Shown in pieces: positions 24,342 through 32,460 of a stretch of 64,000 nt of DNA. The stretch is from assembly GCF_013106755.1 (NCBI RefSeq), contig NZ_WHPF01000005.1, positions 248,001 through 312,000 of the forward strand, in the 5' to 3' direction. Source of the DNA: Limnovirga soli. GTDB taxonomy: Bacteria > Bacteroidota > Bacteroidia > Chitinophagales > Chitinophagaceae. The position numbers were made by a program, and so were the translations under genes. A model generated the notes under the pieces. It made no database searches and had not been told where the DNA came from. It worked only from the letters and a program-made list of their open reading frames with translations. Numbering within the stretch: position 1 is the stretch's first letter; each line of letters begins with the position of its first letter.

Positions 24342-27083
24342 TCACTTTTTTTTTGTTGGTTTCTTCTTTTCTGTTGTAAATAAATCTGCTGTATATTTCT
24401 CATACAATTCAAATAAAAATTCAATGCGTTTTGCTTCTGATGTAAATGGTTGTGGTCTGTATGCAAGATCCACGGCTTTGTCTAACTCATTGTGGGCTTT
24501 TGTTAATGAAGGGGGCATAGTCAACGGGTCATAAAGGTCAGCGAGAGAAATGTTCGGAAATCCTGCCCTAGTATCTAATACTTTTTGCGCTGCACTTTCA
24601 ATTGCATGTATTTGTTTTTCTGTTGGACTTTGAGGGAAAGGAAAGTTATTATAAACAATACTTGCAGAATATCTGTAATCACTTTTTAATCTTCCACATA
24701 CCGATTTTACCCAAGCCATATGAATAAATGAAGTTAAAATGCCGAAGTAATAAATGTTGGCATCTGGCAAAACATATAACTGGTTAGAGGCAATTGTTTC
24801 AGGTTTTAAAAAGGCAATAGGAATATATTTTCTGTTTACTGATGAAACTGTTGGAAACGCTAGATAGTTAGATTTTGGTTGACGAATTTCTGCAAAAAGT
24901 GTTGGCGTTTCTGAAAGCTTTTTAGTGTTTGGTCTGTCACTATTTGAACGCCATTTTCTGACTGCTTCAATACGTTCCATTATTTTAGAATTTCCTTTTA
25001 AATCTTTAAGTTCTGCATCTTGAAGCCATAAACAAAAGCGCTTTTCTGAATGTAATAACTCTCTACCGCCAATAAAAGGTTTTATCAATATTTCCGAATT
25101 ACTATTTTCCATTATAATTTGGTTACGTTCTTCATCTGACAACGTATAATTACCATCGTCAAGAGCAAAACTTCCATAAATTATTTCGGGAACGTTACAA
25201 ATTGGAGATTTCCTATTCTCAACAGTGATATCCTTACCTTCAACTAAATATGGGTTGATATTTTTTACAATTATTTCATGCGGTTCGCCTTTTATATCCT
25301 CGTAATCAAAAATACTCTTGTTATTAGTATCATAATTTGCGAAGCCTACAATTACACAATGTACGGCTGCATTTCCTTTGGCTTCGTTTCTCCAGCTAAA
25401 TGTGCGATGTCCAAAATGAATTTTGATGTTGAAATAATTAAAAAGGATAGTCCACAAAATTCCAACTTGTTCACCCTGGGTAATTGAATTAGTGGAAACG
25501 TAGGCAACTTTAATTTTTGTGCCTTGTATATATTTTGCAGCTTTCAAATACCATGCAGTTACATAATCCAAAACACCTGTTCCTTTTAGATTTGCAAATA
25601 CTAGTTCCATATCTGCTTTTTGTTCTGGCTTCTGTTCTTTCTTTCCAATGAATGGTGGATTTCCAAGAATATAAGAAAGGTCGTTTTTACGAACTATATT
25701 TTCCCAATCAATTTGCAAAGCATTTCCGTGAAAAATTTTTGCAGATTTTTTGAGTGGTAACCTTACAAAATATTCTCCAAATTCGTTGCTTATTTGCATA
25801 TTCATTTGGTGGTCAATTAACCACATGGCAACTTCTGCAATTCTTGCAGGAAATTCTTCATATTCAATGCCATACATCATATCTACATCCAGCCAAATAA
25901 TGCTTTGTATGCCTGTAGCCATTTGTTTTTTATATTGCTGCCTTAATATTTTTAGCTCTAACAAACGTAACTCTCTATAGGTAATAACAAGAAAATTGCC
26001 ACAGCCACATGCCGGGTCTAAAAACTTTAGGGTGCTTATTTTTTTGTGAAACTCAGGCAGTTTGTTTTTGTTGTCTTTAATGGTTTCAAATTCTTTGTAA
26101 AGGTCGTCTAAGAACAGTGGTTTGATTAATTTTAGAATGTTGGTTTCGCTGGTGTAATGGGCACCCAAATTTCTACGTTCTTTAGGGTTCATAACACTTT
26201 GAAACATAGAGCCAAAAATGGCAGGTGAAATTTTACTCCAATCTATATAGCAACATTCTAAAAGTGCTAGCCTCATTTTGCTATCGAAACTTGCCATTGG
26301 CAATATTTCTTCAAATAGTTTTCCATTAACATAGGGGAAGGCGGCTATTTGTTCGTCAAGATTTTTAAAGCGATTTTCTTTTGGTGTATTTAATACCTGA
26401 AACAATTCTTGCAGTTTTGCAGCAAGATCGCTGCCATCTTCATTTGTTCTTTGCTCTATGTAGTTTTGAAACTCTTGTTTATCAAAAATGGTAGTGTCTT
26501 CCGCAAACAATAAAAATAAAATACGAACTAAATAAACTTCCAGTGGATGCCCTGTATAGCCAATATCTTCAAGCGTATCGTGCAACCTGCCCATTAACTC
26601 AGCAGCTCTAATATTGGCAGGGTCTTGTTCTTTATAAACCTTTTTTTGATAGCCAATTAAAGAGCCAAAATGATTTACATTGTTTACAAGTTCGTTTAGT
26701 TTAAAGTCAATGCTTTTTTGTTCTTCAGTATCATATAATCTAAAATGTTCAAAGTCGCTAACCAAAATGTATTTCGGTAGTTCAACTTGTTTTAACCCGT
26801 GTGTATATTCAATAGCTTGTGCAAATGCTTTGTCGAGGTTTTTGCCCCTGCTTTTCATTTCAATTAGAATGTTTCCCTTCCAAAGCAAATCAATATATCC
26901 ATCACTATCCGATAGCTTTTTTACTTTATGTTCAAAGGTTCCAACCTTTTTTCTTGTGATACCAAATACATTAAAGAAAGCATCTAAAAAGGGTTTTGCG
27001 TCTGCTTCTTCGTTGGATGTGTTTGCCCATTCTTTTGAAAAGTTTAAGGCTCGGTCTTTTATTTCGTTCCAGCTTAAGGCCAT
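24342..27083 (-). CDS. Type IIL restriction-modification enzyme (MmeI-like)
   Basis: A 913-residue single-chain enzyme that both methylates and cuts DNA, close to the length of MmeI (about 919). The N-terminal nuclease has Asp65, Glu75 and Lys77 in GYIDLLWKGNILIEMKS (D-x9-E-x-K, as in MmeI). A helical spacer follows (about 160-340). The N6-adenine methylase has motif I LDPACGCGNFL, the Y-G-I-E-Y/E-F-PARIAEVAMWL region and motif IV NPPFIG. The target-recognition domain lies around 640-830 (FIGGRELLHSEKRFCLWL, RLKSDYRYS), ending with a helical C-terminus and a Lys-rich tail. All key motifs look intact. Such enzymes methylate one strand and cut about 20 bases away. A 525-bp repeat array lies 211 bases upstream of its start. 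Confidence 0.93.
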   Translation of the reverse strand: MALSWNEIKDRALNFSKEWANTSNEEADAKPFLDAFFNVFGITRKKVGTFEHKVKKLSDSDGYIDLLWKGNILIEMKSRGKNLDKAFAQAIEYTHGLKQVELPKYILVSDFEHFRLYDTEEQKSIDFKLNELVNNVNHFGSLIGYQKKVYKEQDPANIRAAELMGRLHDTLEDIGYTGHPLEVYLVRILFLLFAEDTTIFDKQEFQNYIEQRTNEDGSDLAAKLQELFQVLNTPKENRFKNLDEQIAAFPYVNGKLFEEILPMASFDSKMRLALLECCYIDWSKISPAIFGSMFQSVMNPKERRNLGAHYTSETNILKLIKPLFLDDLYKEFETIKDNKNKLPEFHKKISTLKFLDPACGCGNFLVITYRELRLLELKILRQQYKKQMATGIQSIIWLDVDMMYGIEYEEFPARIAEVAMWLIDHQMNMQISNEFGEYFVRLPLKKSAKIFHGNALQIDWENIVRKNDLSYILGNPPFIGKKEQKPEQKADMELVFANLKGTGVLDYVTAWYLKAAKYIQGTKIKVAYVSTNSITQGEQVGILWTILFNYFNIKIHFGHRTFSWRNEAKGNAAVHCVIVGFANYDTNNKSIFDYEDIKGEPHEIIVKNINPYLVEGKDITVENRKSPICNVPEIIYGSFALDDGNYTLSDEERNQIIMENSNSEILIKPFIGGRELLHSEKRFCLWLQDAELKDLKGNSKIMERIEAVRKWRSNSDRPNTKKLSETPTLFAEIRQPKSNYLAFPTVSSVNRKYIPIAFLKPETIASNQLYVLPDANIYYFGILTSFIHMAWVKSVCGRLKSDYRYSASIVYNNFPFPQSPTEKQIHAIESAAQKVLDTRAGFPNISLADLYDPLTMPPSLTKAHNELDKAVDLAYRPQPFTSEAKRIEFLFELYEKYTADLFTTEKKKPTKKK

Positions 27084-27293
27084 ATAGATAAATCTATTAA
27101 TTTGTTAGGTGGATTGAAAGATACAGAATTAGTTTTATTAGAATTACTTGCTTTTACCGTTGTTTGTTTGCTATTGCTGCTAATGAGTTGCAATTTATTA
27201 TTGCCAATTTGCAAATAGGTATAGTTGCTTACACCCTGCCATGGTTTACACCAGCTATTTGCCCAATACTATATTATTTAAACCTGAATGGCT

Positions 27294-27818
27294 AAAATTT
27301 TACTGAGTGGTAGTAAAATTTTAATAAGGTATAGTAAAATTTTTGTAGAGGACACTAAAATTTTACCGTGGTAGAGTAAAATTTTGGTATTGGACACTAA
27401 AATTTTAATGAGGTTGAGTTAAATTTTGGTAGGGGTAACTAAATTTTTGGTTAGGTAGAGTAAAATTTTGGTAGGGGTAGTTAAAATTTTGGTTAGGTAG
27501 AGTAAAATTTTGGTAGGTGGAACTAAAATTTTGGTTAGGTAGAGTAAAATTTTGGTAGGGGCATTTGAAATTTTAGTCAGGGGTAGTAAAATTTTAGTAT
27601 GGGTAGTTAAAATTTTGATTGGGGTAACCAAAATTTTGGTCAGGTATAGTAAAATTTTGGTATGGGTAGTTAAAATTTTAGTTATGGGTAGTAAAATTTT
27701 GGAAGTGGTAGTTAAAATTTTGGTGAGGGATAGTAAAATTTTGGTATGGGTAGTTAAAATTTTAGTCAGGTATAGTAAAATTTTGGTAGGGGCAGTTAAA
27801 ATTTTAACCCGGTGGGCT
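27294..27818. repeat. Array of 25 tandem 21-bp units, phased A4T4 cores
   Basis: Each unit is AAAATTTT plus a 13-base spacer that is G/T-rich on the plus strand (for example GGTAGGGGTAGTT). The 25 cores start at 27294 and recur every 21 bases to 27798 with no insertion or deletion; 22 of 25 cores are exact (exceptions at 27420, 27441 and 27567). Spacers often alternate between a GGTAGGGGTAGTT type and a GGTTAGGTAGAGT type, giving a 42-bp higher-order period. As 21 is two helical turns and a multiple of three, the array could be phased bent DNA or could encode heptads (TKIL... on minus, KILV... on plus). Neither reading frame spans the whole array. It sits between the stop of an unknown gene and the MmeI-like start. 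Bases 27084-27293 hold no other feature I can name. Confidence 0.97.
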
Positions 27819-27865
27819 AACATTTGGGGCTATTCAATAAACTGTGCATAGGGTTAATGGATAGC

Positions 27866-28351
27866 TTATGGTGTTTTTGGCGGCACCTTATTTTTTTTAG
27901 AACCTGTATTGGGGAAGAATTGGCGTATGTCGGCCCTTTTGGCATCAAAGCCTGGACTATTGCCTTGTTTGTACATGGTGTAATCATAATCCCGCAGGGC
28001 ATCGGTATAATTATCATAATCATGCACCATTTTAAAATCGGTTAGCATTTTTATCACGCCATCTAACATAAAAAGGCGGGTATCTGCAAATTTGCGGTCG
28101 GCAAAGTCAAGGTCATACTCCGGCCAGTTTACATCGGGGCTTTGCAGGGCGGGCTGGTTGGTATGGTAATCGGTTACCTTGTTTATCAGCAATTTATTTT
28201 TTTCGCTTATTCGTTTAAATTTTTTTCTTTCACCCACATTCAGGTTTTGTGTAATGGCAATTGAAATAGAATTTATTACGGCAAGGGCATTATCAAAAGC
28301 CTGTATTTGTGCGTTGGTAATATGTGTTTTACCAAGATTGTTGATAGCCAT
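27866..28351 (-). CDS. Unknown protein, paralogue of the next gene
   Basis: A 161-residue soluble, mostly helical protein without a signal peptide or transmembrane segment. It shares blocks with its neighbour at 28449: YH-NQ-ALQSPDV-W, FADTRL, VHDYDNY and PGF-AK...QFF. No family is recognised. The charged C-terminal tail (KKNKVPPKTP) is variable. The gene lies 97 bases after its paralogue on the same strand, and its stop is 48 bases from the 21-bp array. Confidence 0.75.
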   Translation of the reverse strand: MAINNLGKTHITNAQIQAFDNALAVINSISIAITQNLNVGERKKFKRISEKNKLLINKVTDYHTNQPALQSPDVNWPEYDLDFADRKFADTRLFMLDGVIKMLTDFKMVHDYDNYTDALRDYDYTMYKQGNSPGFDAKRADIRQFFPNTGSKKNKVPPKTP

Positions 28352-28448
28352 GGGGCAGGTAGTTTAATTGTTGGGTAAAAGATATACTGGTAAAATGCTG
28401 CCTGTTACCAAACAACATTTTACACAGTATATGAAAACAAAAGAAAAT

Positions 28449-28925
28449 TTAATTAGTGGGCGTTTGTGGTGTGCTGCTTTGTGCAAAAAACTGCCCTAAT
28501 TCTGCTGCTTTAGCAGCAAAGCCCGGGGTGTTGGTGCCGGCTTTGTACTTAGTAAACTCATAATCTACAAGGGCACTTTGGTAATTGTCGTAATCGTGCA
28601 CAATCTTGTAGTCTTCCAGCATTTTTTTAACACTGTCGATGGTGTTTAAACGGGTATCGGCAAAACTGCGCTCGGTAAAGTCGGCATCAAAATCTACCCA
28701 ATCAACATCGGGGCTTTGTAAGGCGGATTGGTTGATGTGGTAATCGTTGGATTTGTTTACCAGCAATTTGTTTTGCTCGTTAATGCTGCCGTATTTTAAG
28801 CGGTCGTCAGTGGTAAGGTTGGTACTTACCGAAGTTAGTGCTGTAATGATGCTGTTTAGGCCAGCATCGATAGCTGCTTTTTGCGCAGCCGTTAGGTGCT
28901 TTGCACCCAGATTGTTAACTGCCAT
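28449..28925 (-). CDS. Unknown protein, paralogue of the preceding gene
   Basis: A 158-residue helical protein starting MAVNNLGAKHLTAAQK. It aligns along its length with the 27866 protein (MAINNLGKTHITNAQ), including the LQSPDV-W and VHDYDNY blocks, so the pair arose by tandem duplication and has diverged well. A C-terminal Thr/Pro/Ser tail follows. Function is not recognised. It is the first gene of a minus-strand run that leads through the 21-bp array to the restriction-modification gene. Confidence 0.75.
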   Translation of the reverse strand: MAVNNLGAKHLTAAQKAAIDAGLNSIITALTSVSTNLTTDDRLKYGSINEQNKLLVNKSNDYHINQSALQSPDVDWVDFDADFTERSFADTRLNTIDSVKKMLEDYKIVHDYDNYQSALVDYEFTKYKAGTNTPGFAAKAAELGQFFAQSSTPQTPTN

Positions 28926-29135
28926 GGGGATGGAATTTTTGGTTTAAAAAAGAGTTGAGTGTATGTATGTTTTTTAGTGGTAAATGTGTAGCTAATGTAA
29001 AAATATTTTTGAAAAAATACAATAGGTGGGGAATTTTTTAAGGTAGGGGAAATTGAAGGCAGATTAGGTTTGCTGGTACAATTATGTAGCCTAGCTTTTG
29101 CATCATTGGGTACTTGTGCAATTCTAATCCGCCAC

Positions 29136-29290
29136 TGATAAATAGTTATAAGCCCCTTTGATTATGTATGGAAGAAGGGGAATATTGAATGGGAAAAAAA
29201 ATAGACGTACTATGAAAGCATTGATTATCAATGATGAATCTTTTTTTGGAAAGGGTATTTAGTTCAGTTATTTTTGAGTTGTACGCAATC
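29136..29290 (+). repeat. Direct repeat C, left copy
   Basis: About 150 bases that align with 32232-32380: shared words include TAAATAGTTA, TATGGAAGAAG, ATTATCAAT, TTTTTTGGAAAGGG, TTTTGAGTTGT (TTTTCGAGTTGT in the right copy) and GCAATCC/GCGATAG. The two copies flank the two-component/PepSY cassette. The rest of the 28926-29578 gap is AT-rich and shows only the hairpin at 29444 and the promoter element at 29567. Confidence 0.65.
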
Positions 29291-29443
29291 CTAATTGAAA
29301 ATTCCGCTCACCTACAAGCGACAAGACATTCAAGGCGAAAACCCTAATAACCCACCGCACAGAAGCCAACCTTGCAAAAGAGCTGCAATTACCAACACAC
29401 TGCAAACATTCTTTTAATACAGGCAGACAAAATACAAAAAGGC

Positions 29444-29483
29444 AAAAACATAAAAACCGCCTGACGACGGCTTTTATGTTTTT
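29444..29483 (+). terminator. Terminator-like hairpin before the two-component genes
   Basis: AAAAACATAAAA (29444-29455) pairs with TTTTATGTTTTT (29472-29483), with CCGCC/GGC extending the stem. It may end a transcript entering from the left or be part of the boundary of the cassette. Confidence 0.5.
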
Positions 29484-29566
29484 ATGGATTCATACTTTAA
29501 GCATAATATAAATGCCCTCAATATCGCTTACCTTACAAATTCAAACTTTCTTCAAATTTGACACGG

Positions 29567-29574
29567 TAAATTTG
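29567..29574 (+). promoter_or_regulatory. -7 promoter element directly before the response regulator
   Basis: TAAATTTG ends 4 bases before the ATG at 29579. As at rlmD and the kdsD-like gene, this spacing suggests a leaderless transcript. Confidence 0.4.
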
Positions 29575-29578
29575 CCCT

Positions 29579-30256
29579 ATGAAATTGTTACTCATAGAAG
29601 ATGAAAAGGAACTTGCCCTAAGTATTCAAAAATACTTAACAGACAAAGACTTTGTTTGCGAATGGGTTGTCAATGCAAAAACGGCAATTGATAAAATTTC
29701 CATTTACGCCTACGATTGCATTTTACTTGACCTCATGTTGCCAGACGGCAATGGTTTTGAAATCTTAAAAGAATTAAAAGACCAAAACAAAACAGAAGGA
29801 ATAATAATTATTTCGGCAAAGGAAACTTTAGAAACAAGAATAGAAGGTTTTAATCTTGGTGCAGATGATTATCTCACAAAGCCATTTCATTTATCCGAAT
29901 TGTTGGTAAGGGTTCAGGCATTAATAAGAAGAAAAAACTTTAAAGGAAGTAATATTGTTTCTTTTAATGAAATCCACATTGATATTCTTTCTAAAGCGGT
30001 AAAAGTTAATAACAATAAAATTGACATTACTAAAAAAGAGATTGATTTGCTGCTTTACCTAATCGGAAACGAAAACAGGGTATTATCTAAAAGTGCTATT
30101 GCCGAACATTTATCAGGCGACATGGCAGATATGTTAGATAACCACGACTTTGTGTATGCACACATTAAAAACCTAAAAAAGAAATTAAATGATGCAGGAA
30201 GTGGAGATTATATTAAATCAGTTTACGGCTTAGGCTACAAATGGAAAAATGAATAA
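29579..30256 (+). CDS. OmpR-family response regulator
   Basis: A 225-residue transcription regulator. The receiver domain (residues 1-120) has the acidic pair near residue 8, the phospho-acceptor Asp51 in LLDLMLPDG, a switch Ser in IIISAKE, and Lys102-region KPF. The winged-helix DNA-binding domain (about 130-225) ends with YIKSVYGLGYKW, typical of OmpR/PhoB. It overlaps the kinase gene by 8 bases. Together with the PepSY-like and outer-membrane genes downstream it forms a sensing and response set. Confidence 0.92.
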   Translation: MKLLLIEDEKELALSIQKYLTDKDFVCEWVVNAKTAIDKISIYAYDCILLDLMLPDGNGFEILKELKDQNKTEGIIIISAKETLETRIEGFNLGADDYLTKPFHLSELLVRVQALIRRKNFKGSNIVSFNEIHIDILSKAVKVNNNKIDITKKEIDLLLYLIGNENRVLSKSAIAEHLSGDMADMLDNHDFVYAHIKNLKKKLNDAGSGDYIKSVYGLGYKWKNE

Positions 30257-31514
30257 AAAACTTTTACATAAAACATCAAGGGCTTACCTGATTTATTCAG
30301 TACTGATTTTAATTATATCGGCACCAATTTTTTATTACTCAACAGAAAGGCTTTACATCAAAGAAGCAGACGATACGCTACTACTACACAAAAAAGAATT
30401 TCTAAATTATTCTGCTTCAACTTTAAAATATGAAGACATATCAGTTTGGAACAGATTTAACCGTAATGCAAAAATTGAAAGCGTAAAGCAGGTAACCAAC
30501 GACACACTTTTTTTTAGTTCTTATTATGATACTTTAGATGCAGAAATTGAACCCTACAGAGAACTGAATTTTCCTATAAGCATACAAGGCAAACCATACA
30601 CCTATTCCGAAAGAATTAATTTAGTAGAAACCGAAGACCTTTTAAAAAATATTGCAATTTTATTTTTTGCAATTATTTCAATTTTACTGTTTGGCTTGTT
30701 CTTTATCACAAAAAAACTTTCCCTAAATCTTTGGAAGCCATTTTATAAAACACTTCAGCAAATAGAAAGTTTTGAAATTGACAAAACCAAACAGTCCGAC
30801 TTTGTCGAAACAGATGTAGAAGAATTTAGCCGTTTAAATACAAGCATACAAAAGCTGATTGAAAGAAATACGGTCATTTACAAAAGCCAAAAAGAGTTTA
30901 TAGAAAACGCAGCACACGAATTACAAACCCCCTTGGCTGTTTTTCAGGCAAAAATTGATACTCTTATCCAGCGTTCTGATGTTACCCAAGAGCAGTCAGA
31001 AATTTTAGTTTCATTAAATGAGAATGTTTCCCGTTTAAACCGATTAAATAAAAACCTGTTATTGCTTTCTAAAATGGAAAATGATAGTTACAGCGACAAA
31101 CAAACCATTTCATTATCTAATTATATCCAAAAGAATCTTGACTTTTTTACCGAACAGGCAAAAGCAAAGTCGTTGATAATAAAAATGGAACTTCAAAAAG
31201 ATTTTGAAATAAAATCAAATCCTGTATTAGCCGAGGTACTCATAAGCAATCTTTTTTTAAACGCAATAAAGCATAATATAGAAGGTGGACAAATAAGTAT
31301 TGCAATGCAGGAGAACAAACTTGTATTTTCAAACAGAGGCCAACCCAGCCCTTTAAACACAGATAAGTTATTCAAACGATTTTCTAAATCAAATCCTTCC
31401 GAACAAGGCACAGGTTTAGGTTTATCTATCGTTAATAAAATCGCTGATATTAATAATTGGACGGTTGCCTACAATTATGAAAATAATCTTCATTCTTTTT
31501 CCATTCTATTCTAA
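30249..31514 (+). CDS. Sensor histidine kinase
   Basis: A 421-residue membrane kinase. Two transmembrane segments (about residues 12-30 and 134-155) enclose a small periplasmic sensor of about 105 residues. The HisKA dimerisation domain has His223 in NAAHELQTPLAVF. The HATPase domain follows: the N-box is NLFLNAIKHN, the G-box region FSNRGQPSP replaces the common DNG, and GTGLGLSIVNKIA is the G2 box. The gene overlaps its regulator and is therefore its cognate kinase. The signal is unknown. Confidence 0.92.
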   Translation: MNKKLLHKTSRAYLIYSVLILIISAPIFYYSTERLYIKEADDTLLLHKKEFLNYSASTLKYEDISVWNRFNRNAKIESVKQVTNDTLFFSSYYDTLDAEIEPYRELNFPISIQGKPYTYSERINLVETEDLLKNIAILFFAIISILLFGLFFITKKLSLNLWKPFYKTLQQIESFEIDKTKQSDFVETDVEEFSRLNTSIQKLIERNTVIYKSQKEFIENAAHELQTPLAVFQAKIDTLIQRSDVTQEQSEILVSLNENVSRLNRLNKNLLLLSKMENDSYSDKQTISLSNYIQKNLDFFTEQAKAKSLIIKMELQKDFEIKSNPVLAEVLISNLFLNAIKHNIEGGQISIAMQENKLVFSNRGQPSPLNTDKLFKRFSKSNPSEQGTGLGLSIVNKIADINNWTVAYNYENNLHSFSILF

Positions 31515-31584
31515 AATTCAATCTTTCTTCTAAATCATGTTGCAGCTTTGCTCTATCATTTTTAATTCACTTAAAATAATAGCA

Positions 31585-32013
31585 ATGAAAAGGACAACAG
31601 TAACAATAGTAGTAATGCTTTTTGCAACACTCACCTTTGCACAAAAAATGCAGGAAAAAAATGTACCTGCCAATGTAAAATCTACTTTTCAAAAAAAGTA
31701 CCCAACAGCTAAAGAAGTAAAGTGGGACAAAGAAGGTGAAAAGTACGAAGCAAGTTTTGACCTTAATAAAACAGATAATTCTGTATTAATAGATGCACAA
31801 GGCAACATTATTGAAACCGAAGTTGAAATTGAATTGACCCAGTTACCAAAAGGTGTTTTGGATTATGTAAAAACGCATTATGAAGGTAAGCAAGCAAAGG
31901 AAGGAGCTAAAATTACCGATGCAAAAGGCATAGTAACTTACGAAGTAGAAATTAAAGGAATGGATTTGATTTTTGACAGCAACGGAAAATTTATTAAAGA
32001 ATTAAAAGGGTAA
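31585..32013 (+). CDS. PepSY-like periplasmic protein
   Basis: A 142-residue exported protein. I chose the ATG at 31585 (MKRTTVTIVVMLFATLTFAQ), which gives a signal peptide; the start at 31537 adds 16 residues in front of it. The mature part has two similar halves of the type K-x-FQKKYPTAKEVKWDKEGEKYEASF and VKTHYEGKQAKEGAKITDAKGIVTYEVEI, as in the PepSY-like family (PF11396 type). Such proteins often sit beside two-component systems in Bacteroidota and may tune the sensor or bind a ligand; the role here is inferred from context. Confidence 0.8.
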   Translation: MKRTTVTIVVMLFATLTFAQKMQEKNVPANVKSTFQKKYPTAKEVKWDKEGEKYEASFDLNKTDNSVLIDAQGNIIETEVEIELTQLPKGVLDYVKTHYEGKQAKEGAKITDAKGIVTYEVEIKGMDLIFDSNGKFIKELKG

Positions 32014-32044
32014 AGCAATGCGGATAAAATTCAGTTTTTTCGCT

Positions 32045-32066
32045 TCTGTTGGCAGCCCCGCCAAAA
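32045..32066. repeat. Hairpin repeat B-like sequence
   Basis: CTGTTGGC-AGCCCC-GCCAAAAGCC followed by TTTGCTTCC, similar in layout to the hairpin at 24052. Confidence 0.45.
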
Positions 32067-32231
32067 GCCTTTGCTTCCTTCTCCACAGAGTCTCATTGGG
32101 TTGCTTTGTGTGCGGCAGGGCCTCTGCAGTTCATTGGCACTGTTGTTAGTATCTGGTAACCATTGCCAAAATATCATATTCAGTGAAGCCATTACTGCGC
32201 AGGTTTCTTGTGCCATAGTAAGCCACCTGGG

Positions 32232-32380
32232 GTAAATAGTTAAAGCCTCTTTGAAGATTTATGGAAGAAGAGCAACATTGAATAAAAAATAATTGAAATA
32301 TAAAAGCATTAATTATCAATAACCCATTTTTTTTGGAAAGGGCATTTTGTTCATCTATTTTCGAGTTGTGTGTAATGCGA
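32232..32380 (+). repeat. Direct repeat C, right copy
   Basis: Diverged copy of 29136-29290 in the same orientation, lying 219 bases after the PepSY-like stop. The gap 32014-32460 otherwise holds a B-like hairpin and the promoter element at 32432. Confidence 0.65.
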
Positions 32381-32431
32381 TAGCAATACTCTGGTAACTC
32401 ATCGTACAAAAAATTGACCTCTGAAAAAAGC

Positions 32432-32439
32432 TATCTTTG
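32432..32439 (+). promoter_or_regulatory. -7 promoter element of the barrel receptor gene
   Basis: TATCTTTG matches TAnnTTTG, 21 bases before the ATG at 32461. TTGACC lies 15 bases further upstream. Confidence 0.45.
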
Positions 32440-32460
32440 CACCACAATTATTCATTCAAT

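Noticed and set aside
27294-27818. CRISPR array
   Set aside because: The repeated word is only 8 bases and spacers are 13-base variants of the same sequence rather than unique sequences; no cas genes are nearby.
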